DNA of 64,000 nucleotides from Calliopsis andreniformis (Eukaryota > Arthropoda > Insecta > Hymenoptera > Andrenidae): assembly GCF_051401765.1 (NCBI RefSeq), contig NW_027480464.1, positions 2,480,001 through 2,544,000 of the forward strand. The letters run 5' to 3'. A program made the translations under genes and the position numbers. The notes under the pieces are model-generated. The model ran no database searches. It saw only the letters and a list, made by a program, of their open reading frames with translations, and was not told where the DNA came from. Positions 63,626 through 64,000 of this stretch are shown one piece after another. Position 1 is the stretch's first letter. Each line of letters opens with the position of its first letter.

Positions 63626-64000
63626 CCAATCGTCAATATTCAATCCTCAATCCTCAATCCTCAATCCACAATCCTCAACGTTCAATCCTCAATACTCAAT
63701 CTTCAATGATCATTCCTCAATCCTCAATCCTCAATTCTCAATCCTCAATCGTCAATCTTCAATCCTCAATACTCAATCTTCAATCGTCAATCCTCAATGT
63801 TCAACCATCAATACCCAATACTCAGTCTTCAATCCTCAATCCTCAATCCTCAATCCTCCATCCTCAATACTCAGTCCTCAATCCTCAATCTTCAATCCTC
63901 AATACTCAATCTTCAGTCCTCAATCGTCAATCCTCAATCCTCAATCTTCAATCCTCAATACTGAATCTTCAATCCTCAATCCTCAATCCTCAATCCTCAA

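Larger units (their letters stand above)
1..64000 (+). repeat. Heptanucleotide satellite array, consensus TCAATCC
   Basis: The entire window is built of 7-base units with consensus TCAATCC. Common variants are TCAATCT, TCAATAC, TCAGTCC, TCAATTC, TCAACCC, TCAAACC, TCAATCG, ACAATCC, CCAATCC and TCATTCC. About 9,100 units would fill the window. The consensus has no G, so the + strand is strongly C over G skewed throughout, and no segment is inverted. No unique flank is seen at either end. No tRNA, rRNA, transposase, promoter or terminator pattern stands out anywhere. The array is hierarchical, as detailed in the other entries. It could be a eukaryotic satellite or an extreme bacterial heptamer array; the sequence alone does not decide. 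Confidence 0.99.
62557..64000 (+). repeat. Right end, copy of 52.4-54.3 kb
   Basis: Matches 52.57-53.0 kb at offset about 10,154 and then 53.33-54.2 kb at offset 9,832, so 322 bases (46 heptads) including the II cassette are missing. Carries I at 63486. The array continues past the window edge. Confidence 0.8.

Noticed and set aside
1..64000. Genes on the - strand
   Set aside because: The consensus TGAGGAT on that strand puts TGA every 21 bases in each frame, so no long frame can exist.
1..64000. CRISPR array
   Set aside because: Cassettes recur at hundreds to thousands of bases and the sequence between them is the same heptad repeat. There are no uniform short repeats with unique spacers.
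1..64000. Telomere
   Set aside because: The unit is too variable, does not match a known telomere repeat, and no terminus is visible; kept only as a weak resemblance.
1..64000. tRNA, rRNA or structured RNA genes
   Set aside because: The + strand has almost no G, so stable stems cannot form and no conserved RNA gene motif is visible.

Overview
The whole 64,000-base window is one uninterrupted tandem array of a 7-base unit, consensus TCAATCC on the + strand (GGATTGA on the - strand). No unique sequence lies at either end, so the array runs past both edges. I can support no protein-coding gene, RNA gene, mobile element or CRISPR array. The + strand is rich in C and almost free of G; nearly every G marks a substituted heptad. 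This polarity never reverses, so there is no inverted segment.

Long open reading frames exist on the + strand, but they follow from the repeat. Three heptads (21 bases) encode a cyclic heptapeptide I-L-N-P-Q-S-S, and because 7 is not a multiple of 3 all three + frames read the same peptide. The - strand has TGA every 21 bases in every frame. I treat these ORFs as non-coding.

Above the heptad there are clear higher levels. (1) About 45 copies of a 140-base 'landmark cassette' of 20 heptads (h1-h20, with h5 = TCAATAG) recur along the window. They are collinear and nearly all keep heptad register. They fall into subfamilies: I (20 copies, six of them variant I'), II (9), III (12), IV (2) and V (2). 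(2) A second landmark holds a 6-base unit, TCGTCC or TCATCC, and accounts for most register slips. (3) Cassettes are ordered in higher-order repeat (HOR) units. Three head-to-tail units of 5,159, 5,151 and 4,808 bases span 5260-20377. A series of 2,384, 3,808, 4,123 and 4,319 bases spans 33154-47787. A nearly perfect 2 x 3,008-base tandem duplication spans 56541-62556. (4) Shorter duplications of 874 and 1,230 bases, and a local expansion at 22.9-23.6 kb, lie between these.

Region by region: 1-4.7 kb is an older flank; 4.7-20.4 kb is the 5.15-kb HOR; 20.4-33 kb is a rearranged mosaic; 33-50 kb is the growing HOR series; 50-54.4 kb is an older flank that shares segments with 0.9-4.1 kb; 54.4-62.6 kb is a cassette II/III/IV/V domain; 62.6-64 kb resembles 52.4-54.4 kb. 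Most length differences between units equal whole numbers of heptads, allowing for hexamers, as expected from in-register unequal exchange or slippage.

The organism cannot be named from this sequence. The size and HOR layout fit a eukaryotic satellite block. Heptamer arrays are also known in bacteria (cyanobacterial STRRs and Beggiatoaceae TAACTGA repeats), normally as much shorter tracts. Coordinates of repeat units were read by eye; cassette positions should be good to a few bases, block edges to tens of bases.
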